A stretch of 64,000 nt of DNA from Allium sativum (taxonomy: Eukaryota > Streptophyta > Magnoliopsida > Asparagales > Amaryllidaceae): NCBI GenBank assembly GCA_030737875.1, contig CM060915.1:572182577-572246576 (forward strand), in the 5' to 3' direction. Made by a program: the position numbers and the translations under genes. This document shows, in pieces, positions 23,001-35,945 of the stretch. Under the pieces are notes generated by a model. It was not told where the DNA came from and searched no databases. It saw only the letters and a list, made by a program, of their open reading frames with translations. The number at the start of each line of letters is the position of its first letter. The stretch's first letter is position 1.

Positions 23001-23636
23001 GGACCGATTCAAAGTACGAAAAAGATGGAGTATCTTGGGTTCGGTGCTTGAAGTTGTAGAAGAAATGGACATCATCGAAGGTAAGCTCTAGATTTAGAAT
23101 TTCTCTATAAGCTATGTACAGAGTATACATATAAGCATACGAATTAGGATGAAGCTGCATGGGGGCAATCTGCATTTGTCTTAGAAAATCGACGATGAAT
23201 GGTGGATAAGGAGGAATTGCCCCAACTTGACACATTAACCTGGTGATGGCCATGTATCCTTCTGGAGGATTGTGAGGACGGTCAGTGTCAGAAGGTAACT
23301 CGGTGTCTTTACGGAGTATCCCGTGCTTAAGACAAATTCGAGCCATCTTATCATTGTCTATGGTTGACTTAACTGAGTCCTTAGGCGGATCCAAAATTTC
23401 GGCATCGCCAAGCTCATCGAGAGCACGGTTATCACCTACTCCTCCTTCTTCCTCCTCGCCCAAAGAGATATCACCATTGGAGGATGCTTCACTATCATGA
23501 GAATTCATTTCATAATTTGAACTTCACTATCCCAGTCGGGATTCGAAGTAAAAGATATATCATCAGCGGTAATTCTCTCGGAAGTTTCTCCGGCTTCTCC
23601 TCTTTCTGCTAACCTAGCCGAGCATCTCTCTGTCAT
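20039..23636 (-). pseudogene. Antisense accessory gene of element C (plant 'gypsy type transposon' family), decayed
   Basis: Reading right to left, a start (MTERCS) at 23636 leads to acidic sequence, a one-base frame change near 23506, then a region at about 23300-22900 with GYMAITRLMCQVGAIPPY and a 'LHPNSYAYMYTLYIAYREI'-like stretch. This resembles the family known in Pfam as Transposase_28 (putative gypsy type transposon), which occurs in extra genes of Tat elements. A likely 80-base intron has donor GTATGG near 22891 and acceptor GTGCAG near 22812; removing it keeps the frame. Next are a basic charged region (22070-21800), a stop at 21566, a heptad-rich coiled-coil region (21540-20980, with a frame change near 21390), and a basic tail ending at 20039 after another frame change near 20740. 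It resembles no integrase or polymerase. Its role is unknown. Confidence 0.72.
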
Positions 23637-25144
23637 ATCTGTTGAATTATTGAAGAAACAATAGCTAGGATTAGAGTAAAGTTGCCCATGTCCCCCAGTG
23701 CATGTGTGTGAACTAAATTGTATGTGCATGCATGAAATGACAAAGTGTAAAGACAATATGTTGGCGTCAATCAGAAGCGACATAAAATAAAGTTCCATGT
23801 CAACTGAATTAACGAAGTTCAGTATAAAAGGCTCTATCCTAATTGTTCCGAAGTTGGAAAAATCATGTTTAGCCTTGGTTAAGTTAGATCAAATTTACTT
23901 CATGCTCTAGGTGTTCGGTTCGGAAAGAATGTTCATGAGTACAAGGGTCGGATCGGAAGCAGGGGCCCTGTGCGTGCACGACAGAAATTCATGCCTTCTT
24001 GGAGTATCGGTTCGGATCGGGGATGGATGCTTTCAGTTATACGGTCTGGGTCGAACTCCAGTCCCAGAGACATACACTCTGTACGGTTCAGATCGGATAA
24101 AGATGTACAGAACGTTGCAGATTGGTAATCCCCAATGATTCAATCTGATCCGATCCGACAGTCTTCTCCACAATCATGCTTTTCACTCCAACCCGAACCG
24201 AAAGGCTGAATCCATTTATCCCCTTCCTTATGCTACCCACTCCGAACCGAACCCACCTGCCTCTCTTTCCTCTCTTCTTCTTCTTCTTGCTCCATCACTG
24301 CAACGATTCAAATTGAACCCATCTCCACCCAGAAACACAATTGGCTTCGTAAACTTGCTCACGACAAGATACATATGGGTCGGCATGGCTCACTTCAACT
24401 TCGACCTCCCCGTAGCCATCTCGAGGTGGCGACGAAGTGACCAACGCCGATGGCGAAGCGATGGAAGCACGGCGGCGAAATCGACACATTAGCAAGCGAG
24501 ATTGCTCGAATTACTCTCGAATTAGAAGCCAAATTCAGTTAGGGAAGAACTAAAACGAAGATCTAAACACTACCTATGAATTTGCGATGGGAATCAAAGG
24601 ATTTTTCTTCGTGATTTTTAGGCGCTGGAGTTAGGGTTTCAGGAAAGTGAAGGGCGGCGTGAAAGAATAAGAGAGATGGAGGAGGGTCTCAGCGCGTATA
24701 TATACATGGGGTAGGAGACCCTTTGTATACCCATGGATAAGATATTAAAGCCCGCTTCGACCAACTCAGCCCTTCAAGCTTATGACCTCTCAACCCATAT
24801 TCTGTGAGCATGGTTCAGATCGGAAAGATCAATTTCCAAACCAAAGCAATTTTATCAAATGCTATATGGTTCGCGTAAGAAAAGCGCAGTAAAAGTCAGT
24901 AATGCACAATGGAAACTTACCTCGAAAAGCTACTAGACATCAGGTGGAAATTCTCGAATTTATTCGAAACAATATGATGTGATTTCTTGCACTTCAGAAT
25001 GCATTTATAGCGAACAAGAGTTGCAACCTTATGGAGCGACACAACTTTACAAGTAAATGGAAGCGATCATTCAATGGCTTTAATTCAAAGACTATTTTGT
25101 AAACTACTTTGAAGCACACTTTATCTTAAATAAGAGTGTACTCC
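23637..25144 (-). other. Element C 3' region with GGTTCGG / GGATCGG motif clusters
   Basis: Between the antisense start and the PPT, 23905-24260 is dense in GGTTCGG, CGGATCGG and their reverse forms, like C's LTR and gag start. 24270-24500 holds the short antisense frame; 24500-24700 is the likely leader and promoter. 24720-25140 has no recognisable gene. Confidence 0.6.
24696..24705 (-). promoter_or_regulatory. Probable TATA box of the antisense gene in element C
   Basis: GTATATATAC is followed on the minus strand by pyrimidine-rich sequence (24690-24640) and then 'gaaaccctaactcc', a typical plant promoter and 5' leader layout. A short open frame starts at 24495 (66 codons, Arg-rich start); I cannot tell whether it is a first exon. 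From here to MTERCS at 23636 is about 1 kb of leader or intron. Confidence 0.5.
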
Positions 25145-25156
25145 GAGGGGGCAAAA
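25145..25156 (+). other. Element C polypurine tract
   Basis: GAGGGGGCAAAA directly precedes the 3' LTR start TGTTAGCC at 25157, the position of the plus-strand primer. It is interrupted by a single C. Confidence 0.85.
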
Positions 25157-25446
25157 TGTTAGCCTACTTTGTAAACTAGGCTACACAAAGAGCAAATAGT
25201 GGGAAAGCCATCAACCGGTTCGGATCAGAGGGAACCAGTACAGGAAAGCAACATAAATCAAATACGTAGACATCACAACGGTTCGGTTCGGAGAAGTACT
25301 TCAGCGACACCAGAAGAAAACAAGTAGCCTCATCAGATCGGATCGGAGGTGACCGATCCAAACCCCTTTTTTCTGAGCTTGTGACCGTTGCTACACATGT
25401 TTCCTGAAGACTCGGACCAAGCACGACCATTTCCTCCCACGATCTC
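25157..25446 (+). repeat. Element C 3' LTR, part 1
   Basis: This matches 12233-12521 with about 13 substitutions in 290 bases. It ends in ATCTC (25442-25446), the left TSD of D, and continues at 36930. Confidence 0.95.
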
Positions 25447-28344
25447 TGTAACACCCCACTCCCGCTATGATCACTCACTAAGGGAATGCCATAGCATCGG
25501 TGGAGTATTTTAGTGAATATAGAACAGAAAAATTACAACAAGACAGATATAAATAGTACTTGAAATTTTAAAACATCATCTCATAACAGCGGAAGTAAAA
25601 CATGTCTGGTTACATCATAAAACCACAATAAAGGTCAAGTACAATATCCATCAAAATAAAGAAGTACATAATCCCACTCTCATACAATAGCCAAACAAAA
25701 GAAAAGATAACTGGATAACTGGAGCTTTACATCTATCCAAGCTCCTAAAGACTGGAACAGCAATCCGATCAAGCTCCACTACTGCTAGGATCCACCGTAG
25801 GACCTGAGGGTTGGGAAAAAGATAAAAACAACAGGGTCAGACATAAGTCTGAGCGAGTCCTATAACTTTAACAATACAATCGTTAAAGTAACCAGAGAAG
25901 ACATAAACTGATATACGGTAACATATAGGGATGAATGGCTACCCTAAGCAGTCAACTAAACGAAGATAAAGGATAAAGACGCATCTACCCTCCCTAAGGT
26001 AAATTACTAAACTGCACCACACCAGTCGTTCCTAACTTAAAGGTTGATCCCACCCAAGGACTTATAAAATTTACTAATTAGTACCTGCGTACCCCTAGGT
26101 GACCAAGTAGGCGCCACGGGGCCCTACAATCCACTAGGTGTACACACTACTTCCCATTCGATCGGCTCCCTAACGTAGATACCCGTGCTGGCCCCACCGT
26201 GGGATGTATCATTCCCCAATGTGGCAACCTGATGGAACTAAAGGTGCACGGCTTATATCTACTCGATGCAACAACGGCTTACCTACCAGCCCGGGCCCAC
26301 TCACGCATATGAAGCCCGTTGGACTTGCGTTGCCACCGCTAACCCGTTTGCCTCTTACAGTCAAGCCCAGTATGCGTGTCCCGTCCTCGACATGGGTCGA
26401 GCCCACAAAGATACGTATGGGTTACTGGTTGAAATGGGCCTCCACAAGCTACCCACCTAAGCTTGTCCCTTTTTCTAGTATATCCCACTTAACCCTTTAA
26501 TCATGTTTTAATTACATGTTCCATTTTGGTTAAGTATTCTAATCGTATTTTCTATTGCCACCCAAGGCAACCACTAGATTTTCTCATGCCACCCGAGGCA
26601 CCCACTTAACCCCTCATGTCCCTCTACATGCTAATGTGGTTAAGTGTTTCTTAATTAATTAATTAAGAACGTAACCTTTGTAAAGACCTCTCACATTAGA
26701 CTGTCTTTTATGACCGCTGGTTAAGCCGGTTGGGTCCGGGCAGCCTTATGTCATAACAGAGTCTAACCTCGTGTCTTTACATTAATTACGTATTTAGTTT
26801 GTGCCTAAGACCTCTCACATTGGGCTAACATTTGTAGCAACTGGTTAAGCCGGTTGGGTCCGGGCAGTTTTACGCTACAACTGAGTCCAACCTCGTGTCT
26901 TAGTCAATTAATTACACCTAATTAATCACCCTCATAATTTTATATTAATTATCCCTAATTAATCAAGTTTTCTTAGCATGGGTAGACCTAACTTAATAGG
27001 TAAATTCCCATGGGGTAGACCTAACTCAATAGGTAAATTCCCAACACATAGTATGGGTACACCTAACCAAATAGGCAAATTCCCATACTATGTTTATTTA
27101 TTTTGTGTTATGCATAATTATATTAATTTCACACAATCTTATTAACTTATGCATTTAATTACCCCATCGTTCCCACGTAATTTCGTTCATGATATAACAC
27201 ATATAAAAGGTGTCAACTTGCATATGAATGAACATGTTTCAAAGGTGCCATCTTGCATATTAACAAACACATAACTTGCATATGAACTTGCATAACATGT
27301 CACATAACTTGCATATAATATGTCACATAACTTACATATTCATTTTGCATAACAAACTTGCATATTAGCTTATAGACTTGCATAATGTGTCATCATGAAC
27401 TTGCATATTAATAAACATGTAACTTGCATATTTACATACATGTAACTCGCATATTAACAAACATGTAACTTGCATATAAAGAAACATGTAACTTGCATAT
27501 TTACATACATGTAACTTGCATATTAACAAACATGTAACTTGCATATTAACAAACACGTAACTTGCATAGCATATTACCATGAACTTGCATAACATGCATA
27601 TGATTACATAGCCCACAACTTGCATATTTAGCATCATGCAAACATAACATACATCATATTAAACTTGCATAAGCTTACATACTCAACATGCATAAACATA
27701 AGATTAATGCTAACATCATATCATATGATTCAAAGCTCATTAACCCACATACAAAACCATAAATCTCATCACATCTCATCTAATTAGTTTACCAAAAGAT
27801 CATCAAAGTGATAGAAACTCACAACTAGCAACTTTGAACACCAAATGAAGAAGATTAAGATGCTAAGAAGGGATTAGAAGTTGATTAGAGAGTGATTAGT
27901 ATGCAACCCTCTTCATAAAATTAGTGGAGGCCATGAGAGCTAGCATTTTGCCATAGTTTAGTCACTAGGTTTAATTATGAATGAATTAGGGTAGGTTAGG
28001 GTCTTATTTATAGATTAGGCAAGTGTTTTAGGCCATAGGATTAACCCTAGATTCAATCCAAGCCATCAAAGCATGTCTTGGGGAAGAAGTCAAGTGTAGG
28101 AACCATCTAGGGCCTTTAGATTAAAGATGGACCATGAGAACCATTCAAATGCAAAATCTGCACTTGAGCGAATCGGCCCACGGGTTGACAGCCAAACACC
28201 CTGGATTAACCCCTAGTCGACCCAGCGGGCTCGGGTCGACTTCAAAAATCGGCCGGTTCGGTTATTCCCCTCTCCCAATTCGCTGTTTTGAGCATTTTTG
28301 CATATTTATTTATTAAATTTTCAATTATATATATATATATATAT

Positions 28345-28382
<38 letters not shown>

Positions 28383-28614
28383 ACACAACCCATTTCACTT
28401 AATTAAGTATACTTTAATTTGGGAATTTTCGTGAAACTTCGCGAGGCCATATCTTGGTCATACGGACTCCGATTTTCGAAAACTCGGACTCTATTTCGCG
28501 TATTTTTCCGAGACGAACGCAATGGCATAGCCCGTTTCCCTTGATTCCCATTTTAGAATTAAATTCTGCCTCGATTTATGTTATTACAGGTTATTGAAAA
28601 TACGGGTTGTTACA
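25447..28614 (-). repeat. Element D 3' LTR (3168 bases)
   Basis: Ends are TGTAACACCCC at 25447 and GGTTGTTACA at 28614. It holds hairpin units 26696-26766 and 26820-26890, 'gtagacctaact..taggtaaattccca' repeats near 26979-27084, the AACTTGCAT array near 27235-27620, an AT microsatellite at 28325-28381 and the 98-base block shared with B at 28445-28542. There is no gene; an open frame of 90 codons here merely translates the AACTTGCAT repeats. Confidence 0.96.
28325..28381. repeat. AT microsatellite in the element D 3' LTR
   Basis: Two AT runs separated by 'atcaa'. The partner in the 5' LTR (about 36645-36695) differs in length, the only length difference I see between the two LTRs. Confidence 0.9.
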
Positions 28615-28627
28615 TTCTCCCCTCCTT
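28615..28627 (-). other. Element D polypurine tract
   Basis: On the minus strand this reads AAGGAGGGGAGAA directly before the 3' LTR, equivalent to the tract of B. The stretch 28628-29137 between it and the stop codon is untranslated and related to B's 3259-3789. Confidence 0.9.
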
Positions 28628-29137
28628 AAAGGATTTCGTCCCCGAAATCTTCAAGTTAGGAAGAACGTATCCTACCATCCAATCATCCATCTACTCAAAG
28701 CATCATCCACGAGCAATCATTGTCCTTACAAGATTCTAAATGCTGGATGGATATATGCAAAAGTGTGTGTATATGTACTTACCTAATGCGAAAATCAGGC
28801 GGTTACTGATACAGTAAACCTCCTTAATGCAAACCATGATAGTGCCATGCATCCAATATGTATGCGAAACCCTATTGACACATACAAATTTCTACATGCG
28901 TGCACAACCATACACAAAAATGCATCATCCATATGATAACACAGCCATGATACATCCATCAATCTAACTACCACATCCATTTATGCAATATGCAACATGA
29001 AGTGACTGAGCCGATCTAGTGCCTAATGTGTGTGTATATGCATCCACGAGCAACCACTAGCAAACAATTGCATCCATATGCATCCATCAACCATAACATG
29101 TTTCAAACACATGTTTCAACCATAGGTTTTACCCTAT

Positions 29138-32100
29138 CTAAAGGTCATAGGTATTAGCGAGAGGATATACTAAAGATAAGATAAGTACTAGACAAGCAAT
29201 AAAGGAGAAGTTAAAAGACATACTCTCAAAAAGAAATGGATACAAAGAACGCATCTTTGCTTCCGTCTCCCAAGTAGCATTGCTTTCGTCATCTCCCCAT
29301 TGCACTTTAACTAGCTGAACTTCTCTGTTCCTCAACTTCCTAGTTTCTGACCCAAGGATGCGAGTAGGAGCTCGTCGAATCGTCGCATCACGCTCTACCT
29401 CTACATCTCTAAGCAAGCTCGGCTCTACCACCTCCGCGGTCTCATGTAAGCACTTCCTCAAATGTGATACATGGAATACATCATGAACACCACTAAGTCT
29501 GTCGGGCAACTCCACCCTATATGCCATCCGTCCAATCCTTTCCTTAATAGGAAACGGCCCAACAAATCTCGGTGCTAACTTCCCTACGGACCCAAAGCGA
29601 ACGACATTTCTCAATGGAGATACTTTGACAAAAACCATGTCCCCAACCTCAAACTCAAGATCCGTCCTTCTCCGATCCGCATAAGATTTCTGTCTATCTT
29701 GCGCTGCTTTCATCCTTTTTCGAATTAAATCAATCTTCTCTGAAGTCTCTCTAACCATATCCGGCCCAAGCAAGATCTTATTCGTAGATTCCCACCAACA
29801 TGTAGGAGATCGACAAGGCCTTCCATAAAGGGCTTCGAAAGGAGCCATACCAATACTGGACTGAAAGCTGTTATTATATGCGAACTCCACCAAAGGAAGA
29901 TGTTCTTCCCATGTACCTCCAAAATCCAAGATACAAAGCCTCAAAAGATCTTCTAAGATACGGTTCACCCTCTCAGTCTGACCGTCCGTCTGAGGATGAT
30001 ATGCGGTGCTCAAACACAACTGAGTCCCTACCGCCTCTTGCAAACTCCTCCAAAACTCACTAGTGAAGATAGGATCTCGATCACTCACAATGCTGGATGG
30101 TACGCCATGCAATCTAACAATCTCCCTAACATAGACCGAAGCAAGCCATGGAGCGGTCCTCTTACTCTTTACGGGTATAAAATGGGCACTCTTGGTAAGT
30201 CTGTCTACCACAACCCAAATTCCCGTATTGCCCTTCCTCGATCTCGGTAACCCGTCGATGAAATCCATCGAGACACTATCCCACTTCCACTGTGGAACTT
30301 CCAATGGGTGTAGCAACCCACCGGGTTTCCTTTGCTCCACTTTAACTTGTTGGCACACTAAGCATCTAGCCACATACTCGGCCACATCTTTCTTCATACC
30401 GGCCCAGAAGAAAACTCTCTTCATGTCTTGGTACATTTTGTCTCCACCGGGATGAATAGTCATTCTTGAACGATGTGCATCATCCAAAATAGCCTTCTTC
30501 AAACCCTCATCTTGCGGTACACAAAGTCTACCGTCTCTATGCAACCATCCCTTATCATCTATGGTGTATCTACCCAAATGGCTGGACGACTCCCCTCTTA
30601 TAAGCTTCTCTACCAACACAACCAACTGTGGGTCGTCTCGCTGAGCCTCGCCAATCCGTCTCAAAAGAGTAGGTCTAACCTCCAAGGATGCCAACAAACC
30701 AGGTACAAAATCAACAGAAGGTCTGAAGTCGAACAAAGAAAGAAACTCCAAGCTTCGCCGTTCTACGAACAATGGACTTAAAGATAGCCTTTTTCTACTC
30801 AAGGCGTCAGCCACCACGTTACCCTTGCCAGGGGTATATGCTATCTCGAAATCATAGGATGCTAAGAACTCCATCCACCTTTGCTGTCTTAAGTTTAAAT
30901 CTTTCTGAGAGAATAAGTACTTCAATGATTTATGGTCAGTGAACAACTCGAATCTCTCACCAAGAAGATAATGGCGCCAAGACTTAAGTGCGAAAACAAT
31001 CGCGGCCAACTCTAGATCATGGGTAGGGTAATTCTTCTCATGCACTCTCAATTGTCTCCCTCCATAGGCTATTACCCTTCCCTCCTGCATCAAGACTGCG
31101 CCTAATCCTGTTCCACAAGCATCGGTATAAACAACAAACGGCTTACTCCCATCCGGGAGCACTAAAACTGGAGCGGTGGTCAAAGCTCTCTTTAACCGTC
31201 GGAAAGCATCATCACAATCTACATCCCATGAGAAAACCAGATTCTTCTTCGTCAAGCGGGTTAATGGGGCTGATATCTTCGCGAAGTCTTTGATGAACTT
31301 CCTATAATATCCTGCCAACCCCAAGAAACTTCTTACTTCAGTAGCATTTTTAGGAACTTTCCAATCCTGGATAGATACTATCTTTGCGGGATCCACAGCT
31401 ATCCCTTCCTTAGAGACCACATGCCCTAAGAATCGCACTTCTCTTCTCCAAAAATGGCATTTAGAGAATTTAGCTTTAAGACTATGCGCTCGAAGAGTCT
31501 CCAACACTTCCTTGAGATGTAAGGCATGCTCTTCTTCACTCTTGGAAAAGACCAAGATGTCATCCACAAAAACTACTACAAACTTATTCAGATACTCTCT
31601 GAACACTCTACTCATGAGATCCACAAAGTATGCAGGGGCGTTTGTCAACCCAAATGGCATCACTAGCCACTCATAAAAACCATCCGGAGTCCGGAAAGCA
31701 GTCTTCTCTATACTGTCCTCCGCCACTCTCAACTGATGAAACCCTGTAGCTAAATCCATTTGCGAAAACACTGAGGCGCCAACCAACTGATCAAAGAGAT
31801 CATCTATCCTCGGTAATGGGTGTCTATTCTTCTTTGTGAGCTTATTAAGTTCCCTATAATCCACACAAAGTCTGAGGGACCCATCCGCCTTCGTGGCAAA
31901 CACTACTGGAGCTCCCCACTCCGATATACTTCGCCTTATGAACCCCTTCTCAAGCAACTCCCCTACTTGCTTATGAAGTTCTCTTCTCTCACGAGGAGCC
32001 ATGTGGCGCACTGGCAAAGACACTGGTTTGGCATTATCCACCAAATAAATTCGGAAATCTATCTCCCGCTTTGGAGGCAAACCCTTTACTTCTTCAAACA

Positions 32101-33565
32101 CATCCGGATATTCCCGGACTACTCTGACAGAATGCAAACTCTCGACCGAAGCATCGAGCGATTCAAGATAACTTAGCAAAACAGATTCCATGGGATTGCA
32201 AGAGATCTCGAGAGTGTTACCCAAGCGGGTCATGAGCCTGACAACTCTCCTTTCGCAATCAAGAACGGCACCATTACTGGATAACCAGTCCATGCCCAAG
32301 ATCAGCCCATAGCCCGTGAAGCCCAATACAAAAGCATCACATCTAAACTCAACGCTAAGTATAGAAATCTTCAAACCCAAACATATCATAGACAGATATA
32401 TGGAGCCCCCAATTGGGTTTGAGACAACCAAGGGATCATCAACTAGACTGGTGTCTAAGTGCAGTGACTCAACTAACGATGATGAGATAAAAGAATGCGA
32501 TGCGCCAGAGTCAAACAAAGTACGAACTGGATGATCAAACAGAAAAACCAGACTTTCAACGGAAATAGTTCTACCTCTCTGCTGAATCGGTGGAACTGAG
32601 AGAACCTGAACTTGCCCCCCTGACTGAGGTGGTGCTATAAGAGCTTGCACCTGACCTCCTGAGGTAGACCCCGTCTTCTGCCCCTTCTTTGGGCAGTTTT
32701 TCACAAGATGCCCTGCTTCACCACAATGAAAGCAACCGGTCTTCTTCTTTTTGCGACAATCCTTACTAAGGTGTCCTGGTGTTCCACAATTGAAGCACTT
32801 CTTCTTCGTCTTCTTTTTGTCACCATTGCCTTTTCCGCCCTTGCCTTGTTGTTGCTGTTGCGGTTTCTTCTGATCCCCCTTTTTCTCTGGTGCCTTAGAA
32901 TTCTTATCATCCTCATGCATAAGTGCCATGTAGACAAGCTTCTCAAAAGTGGCCCCCATAGGAATGTGAGTCATAGCTATTCCTTGCAATGGTTCGTTCA
33001 AGCCTCTAACGAACCTCAAAGCCTTCTTCTCCGGTGTATTCACCAACTCTATGCCAAACCTTGCTAATTGATTGAATTTGTTGACATATTCTTTCACCGT
33101 GAGATTCCCTTGCTTCAAATTCAAGAACTTCTCCATAAACAGATTCTCTTCCTCCCTTGAGAGAAACTTAGCCCCAAACCTTTGCTTAAAATCTGCCCAA
33201 GAGTCAACAGGGCGTTCTCCATTAGTGACCTCCCACCAGAATGAGGCCTCTCCCTTCATTAACCAAGCCGCCAACTTGACTTTCTTTCCCTCTTCCACTT
33301 CAAAGATATCTAGCAACTCTTCCACTTCCTTAAGCCAATCTCTAGCCTCTACGAAAGTCTCTGAACCAAGAAAAGGTTTTCCTCCTATAGCCTTGAACTC
33401 CTTGCAAACCTTAGCAAAATTATCCACTCTAGGCTGAGGAGGAGGAGCGGTTGTCTCTGGTGTAGTAGCATTGGCCGGACCCGCAGCCGCGGCCCTAGCC
33501 TCTTGCAACCTCCTATACCATAGTGGTATAACTAAACCCTCCGGGATGTTAAGATCTTCAGCCAT
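29138..33565 (-). CDS. gag-pol: Element D gag-pol polyprotein with chromodomain, intact
   Basis: One uninterrupted frame. I place the start at MAEDLN (33563-33565) because B starts at the same point; an in-frame ATG 28 codons upstream is possible but less likely. In the 1475-residue product: gag about 50-220, a Gln-rich linker, zinc knuckles C257-C270 and C278-C291, protease DSG 352-354, reverse transcriptase FVDD (D668, D669), RNase H about 810-920, integrase H/H/C/C finger near 1031-1071, core D1101, D1162, E1198, GPF motif near 1336 and chromodomain about 1390-1445. It is colinear with B with a two-residue offset. All catalytic residues I looked for are present. Odd: about 24 residues past the usual chromodomain end, including a hydrophobic run [16 protein letters not shown]. 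Confidence 0.97.
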   Translation of the reverse strand: MAEDLNIPEGLVIPLWYRRLQEARAAAAGPANATTPETTAPPPQPRVDNFAKVCKEFKAIGGKPFLGSETFVEARDWLKEVEELLDIFEVEEGKKVKLAAWLMKGEASFWWEVTNGERPVDSWADFKQRFGAKFLSREEENLFMEKFLNLKQGNLTVKEYVNKFNQLARFGIELVNTPEKKALRFVRGLNEPLQGIAMTHIPMGATFEKLVYMALMHEDDKNSKAPEKKGDQKKPQQQQQGKGGKGNGDKKKTKKKCFNCGTPGHLSKDCRKKKKTGCFHCGEAGHLVKNCPKKGQKTGSTSGGQVQALIAPPQSGGQVQVLSVPPIQQRGRTISVESLVFLFDHPVRTLFDSGASHSFISSSLVESLHLDTSLVDDPLVVSNPIGGSIYLSMICLGLKISILSVEFRCDAFVLGFTGYGLILGMDWLSSNGAVLDCERRVVRLMTRLGNTLEISCNPMESVLLSYLESLDASVESLHSVRVVREYPDVFEEVKGLPPKREIDFRIYLVDNAKPVSLPVRHMAPRERRELHKQVGELLEKGFIRRSISEWGAPVVFATKADGSLRLCVDYRELNKLTKKNRHPLPRIDDLFDQLVGASVFSQMDLATGFHQLRVAEDSIEKTAFRTPDGFYEWLVMPFGLTNAPAYFVDLMSRVFREYLNKFVVVFVDDILVFSKSEEEHALHLKEVLETLRAHSLKAKFSKCHFWRREVRFLGHVVSKEGIAVDPAKIVSIQDWKVPKNATEVRSFLGLAGYYRKFIKDFAKISAPLTRLTKKNLVFSWDVDCDDAFRRLKRALTTAPVLVLPDGSKPFVVYTDACGTGLGAVLMQEGRVIAYGGRQLRVHEKNYPTHDLELAAIVFALKSWRHYLLGERFELFTDHKSLKYLFSQKDLNLRQQRWMEFLASYDFEIAYTPGKGNVVADALSRKRLSLSPLFVERRSLEFLSLFDFRPSVDFVPGLLASLEVRPTLLRRIGEAQRDDPQLVVLVEKLIRGESSSHLGRYTIDDKGWLHRDGRLCVPQDEGLKKAILDDAHRSRMTIHPGGDKMYQDMKRVFFWAGMKKDVAEYVARCLVCQQVKVEQRKPGGLLHPLEVPQWKWDSVSMDFIDGLPRSRKGNTGIWVVVDRLTKSAHFIPVKSKRTAPWLASVYVREIVRLHGVPSSIVSDRDPIFTSEFWRSLQEAVGTQLCLSTAYHPQTDGQTERVNRILEDLLRLCILDFGGTWEEHLPLVEFAYNNSFQSSIGMAPFEALYGRPCRSPTCWWESTNKILLGPDMVRETSEKIDLIRKRMKAAQDRQKSYADRRRTDLEFEVGDMVFVKVSPLRNVVRFGSVGKLAPRFVGPFPIKERIGRMAYRVELPDRLSGVHDVFHVSHLRKCLHETAEVVEPSLLRDVEVERDATIRRAPTRILGSETRKLRNREVQLVKVQWGDDESNATWETEAKMRSLYPFLFESMSFNFSFIACLVLILSLVYPLANTYDL

Positions 33566-33751
33566 GCTGAAACGAAAGAGGAAAGATTCAAAAAGGAGAT
33601 TCCGAAAGATAAAGATATGGCTATTGGGGATTATGCTTTTCTTTTTCAAAAACTTTTTCTCTTAGAAGACATGCTTTTGAAAATACTTTCTTCGAAAATA
33701 CTCTTAGAAAATAGTTTTTCTCAAAAATTTTATCTGTTCTGGTAACCTTAA

Positions 33752-33763
33752 GCTCTGATACCA
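33752..33763 (-). other. Element D primer binding site (initiator tRNA-Met type)
   Basis: On the minus strand this reads TGGTATCAGAGC, two bases from the 5' LTR end at 33766, identical to B and E. The leader 33566-33751 is AT-rich with no gene. Confidence 0.93.
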
Positions 33764-35014
33764 CGTGTAACACCCCACTCCCGCTATGATCACTCACTAA
33801 GGGAATGCCATAGCATCGGTGGAGTATTTTAGTGAATATAGAACAGAAAAATTACAACAAGACAGATATAAATAGTACTTGAAATTTTAAAACATCATCT
33901 CATAACAGCGGAAGTAAAACATGTCTGGTTACATCATAAAACCACAATAAAGGTCAAGTACAATATCCATCAAAATAAAGAAGTACATAATCCCACTCTC
34001 ATACAATAGCCAAACAAAAGAAAAGATAACTGGATAACTGGAGCTTTACATCTATCCAAGCTCCTAAAGACTGGAACAGCAATCCGATCAAGCTCCACTA
34101 CTGCTAGGATCCACCGTAGGACCTGAGGGTTGGGAAAAAGATAAAAACAACAGGGTCAGACATAAGTCTGAGCGAGTCCTATAACTTTAACAATACAATC
34201 GTTAAAGTAACCAGAGAAGACATAAACTGATATACGGTAACATATAGGGATGAATGGCTACCCTAAGCAGTCAACTAAACGAAGATAAAGGATAAAGACG
34301 CATCTACCCTCCCTAAGGTAAATTACTAAACTGCACCACACCAGTCGTTCCTAACTTAAAGGTTGATCCCACCCAAGGACTTATAAAATTTACTAATTAG
34401 TACCTGCGTACCCCTAGGTGACCAAGTAGGCGCCACGGGGCCCTACAATCCACTAGGTGTACACACTACTTCCCATTCGATCGGCTCCCTAACGTAGATA
34501 CCCGTGCTGGCCCCACCGTGGGATGTATCATTCCCCAATGTGGCAACCTGATGGAACTAAAGGTGCACGGCTTATATCTACTCGATGCAACAACGGCTTA
34601 CCTACCAGCCCGGGCCCACTCACGCATATGAAGCCCGTTGGACTTGCATTGCCACCGCTAACCCGTTTGCCTCTTACAGTCAAGCCCAGTATGCGTGTCC
34701 CGTCCTCGACATGGGTCGAGCCCACAAAGATACGTATGGGTTACTGGTTGAAATGGGCCTCCACAAGCTACCCACCTAAGCTTGTCCCTTTTTCTAGTAT
34801 ATCCCACTTAACCCTTTAATCATGTTTTAATTACATGTTCCATTTTGGTTAAGTATTCTAATCGTATTTTCTATTGCCACCCAAGGCAACCACTAGATTT
34901 TCTCATGCCACCCGAGGCACCCACTTAACCCCTCATGTCCCTCTACATGCTAATGTGGTTAAGTGTTTCTTAATTAATTAATTAAGAACGTAACCTTTGT
35001 AAAGACCTCTCACA

Positions 35015-35209
35015 TTAGACTGTCTTTTATGACCGCTGGTTAAGCCGGTTGGGTCCGGGCAGCCTTATGTCATAACAGAGTCTAACCTCGTGTCTTTACA
35101 TTAATTACGTATTTAGTTTGTGCCTAAGACCTCTCACATTGGGCTAACATTTGTAGCAACTGGTTAAGCCGGTTGGGTCCGGGCAGTTTTACGCTACAAC
35201 TGAGTCCAA
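35015..35209 (-). other. Two tandem hairpin units in the element D 5' LTR
   Basis: Unit 1 (35015-35085) has outer stem TTAGACT with AGTCTAA and inner stem TTATGAC with GTCATAA. Unit 2 (35139-35209) has outer stem TTGGGCT with AGTCCAA (one G-T) and inner stem TTGTAGC with GCTACAA. The loop core GCCGGTTGGGTCCGGGCAG is identical in both and close to B's. Copies in the 3' LTR are at 26696-26766 and 26820-26890. Confidence 0.78.
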
Positions 35210-35534
35210 CCTCGTGTCTTAGTCAATTAATTACACCTAATTAATCACCCTCATAATTTTATATTAATTATCCCTAATTAATCAAGTTTTCTTAGCATGG
35301 GTAGACCTAACTTAATAGGTAAATTCCCATGGGGTAGACCTAACTCAATAGGTAAATTCCCAACACATAGTATGGGTACACCTAACCAAATAGGCAAATT
35401 CCCATACTATGTTTATTTATTTTGTGTTATGCATAATTATATTAATTTCACACAATCTTATTAACTTATGCATTTAATTACCCCATCGTTCCCACGTAAT
35501 TTCGTTCATGATATAACACATATAAAAGGTGTCA

Positions 35535-35945
35535 ACTTGCATATGAATGAACATGTTTCAAAGGTGCCATCTTGCATATTAACAAACACATAACTTGCAT
35601 ATGAACTTGCATAACATGTCACATAACTTGCATATAATATGTCACATAACTTACATATTCATTTTGCATAACAAACTTGCATATTAGCTTATAGACTTGC
35701 ATAATGTGTCATCATGAACTTGCATATTAATAAACATGTAACTTGCATATTTACATACATGTAACTCGCATATTAACAAACATGTAACTTGCATATAAAG
35801 AAACATGTAACTTGCATATTTACATACATGTAACTTGCATATTAACAAACATGTAACTTGCATATTAACAAACATGTAACTTGCATAGCATATTACCATG
35901 AACTTGCATAACATGCATATGATTACATAGCCCACAACTTGCATA
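35535..35945 (-). repeat. AACTTGCAT minisatellite in the element D LTR
   Basis: About 15 copies of AACTTGCAT, commonly spaced 20-25 bases by 'attaacaaacatgt' or 'atttacatacatgt'. On the minus strand the core reads ATGCAAGTT. The 3' LTR copy is at about 27235-27620. B's LTRs contain scattered 'aacttgcata' phrases but no array. Confidence 0.8.

Noticed and set aside
27365..27637. 90-codon minus frame with repeated CKYASYMF-like segments
   Set aside because: It is a translation of the AACTTGCAT minisatellite.
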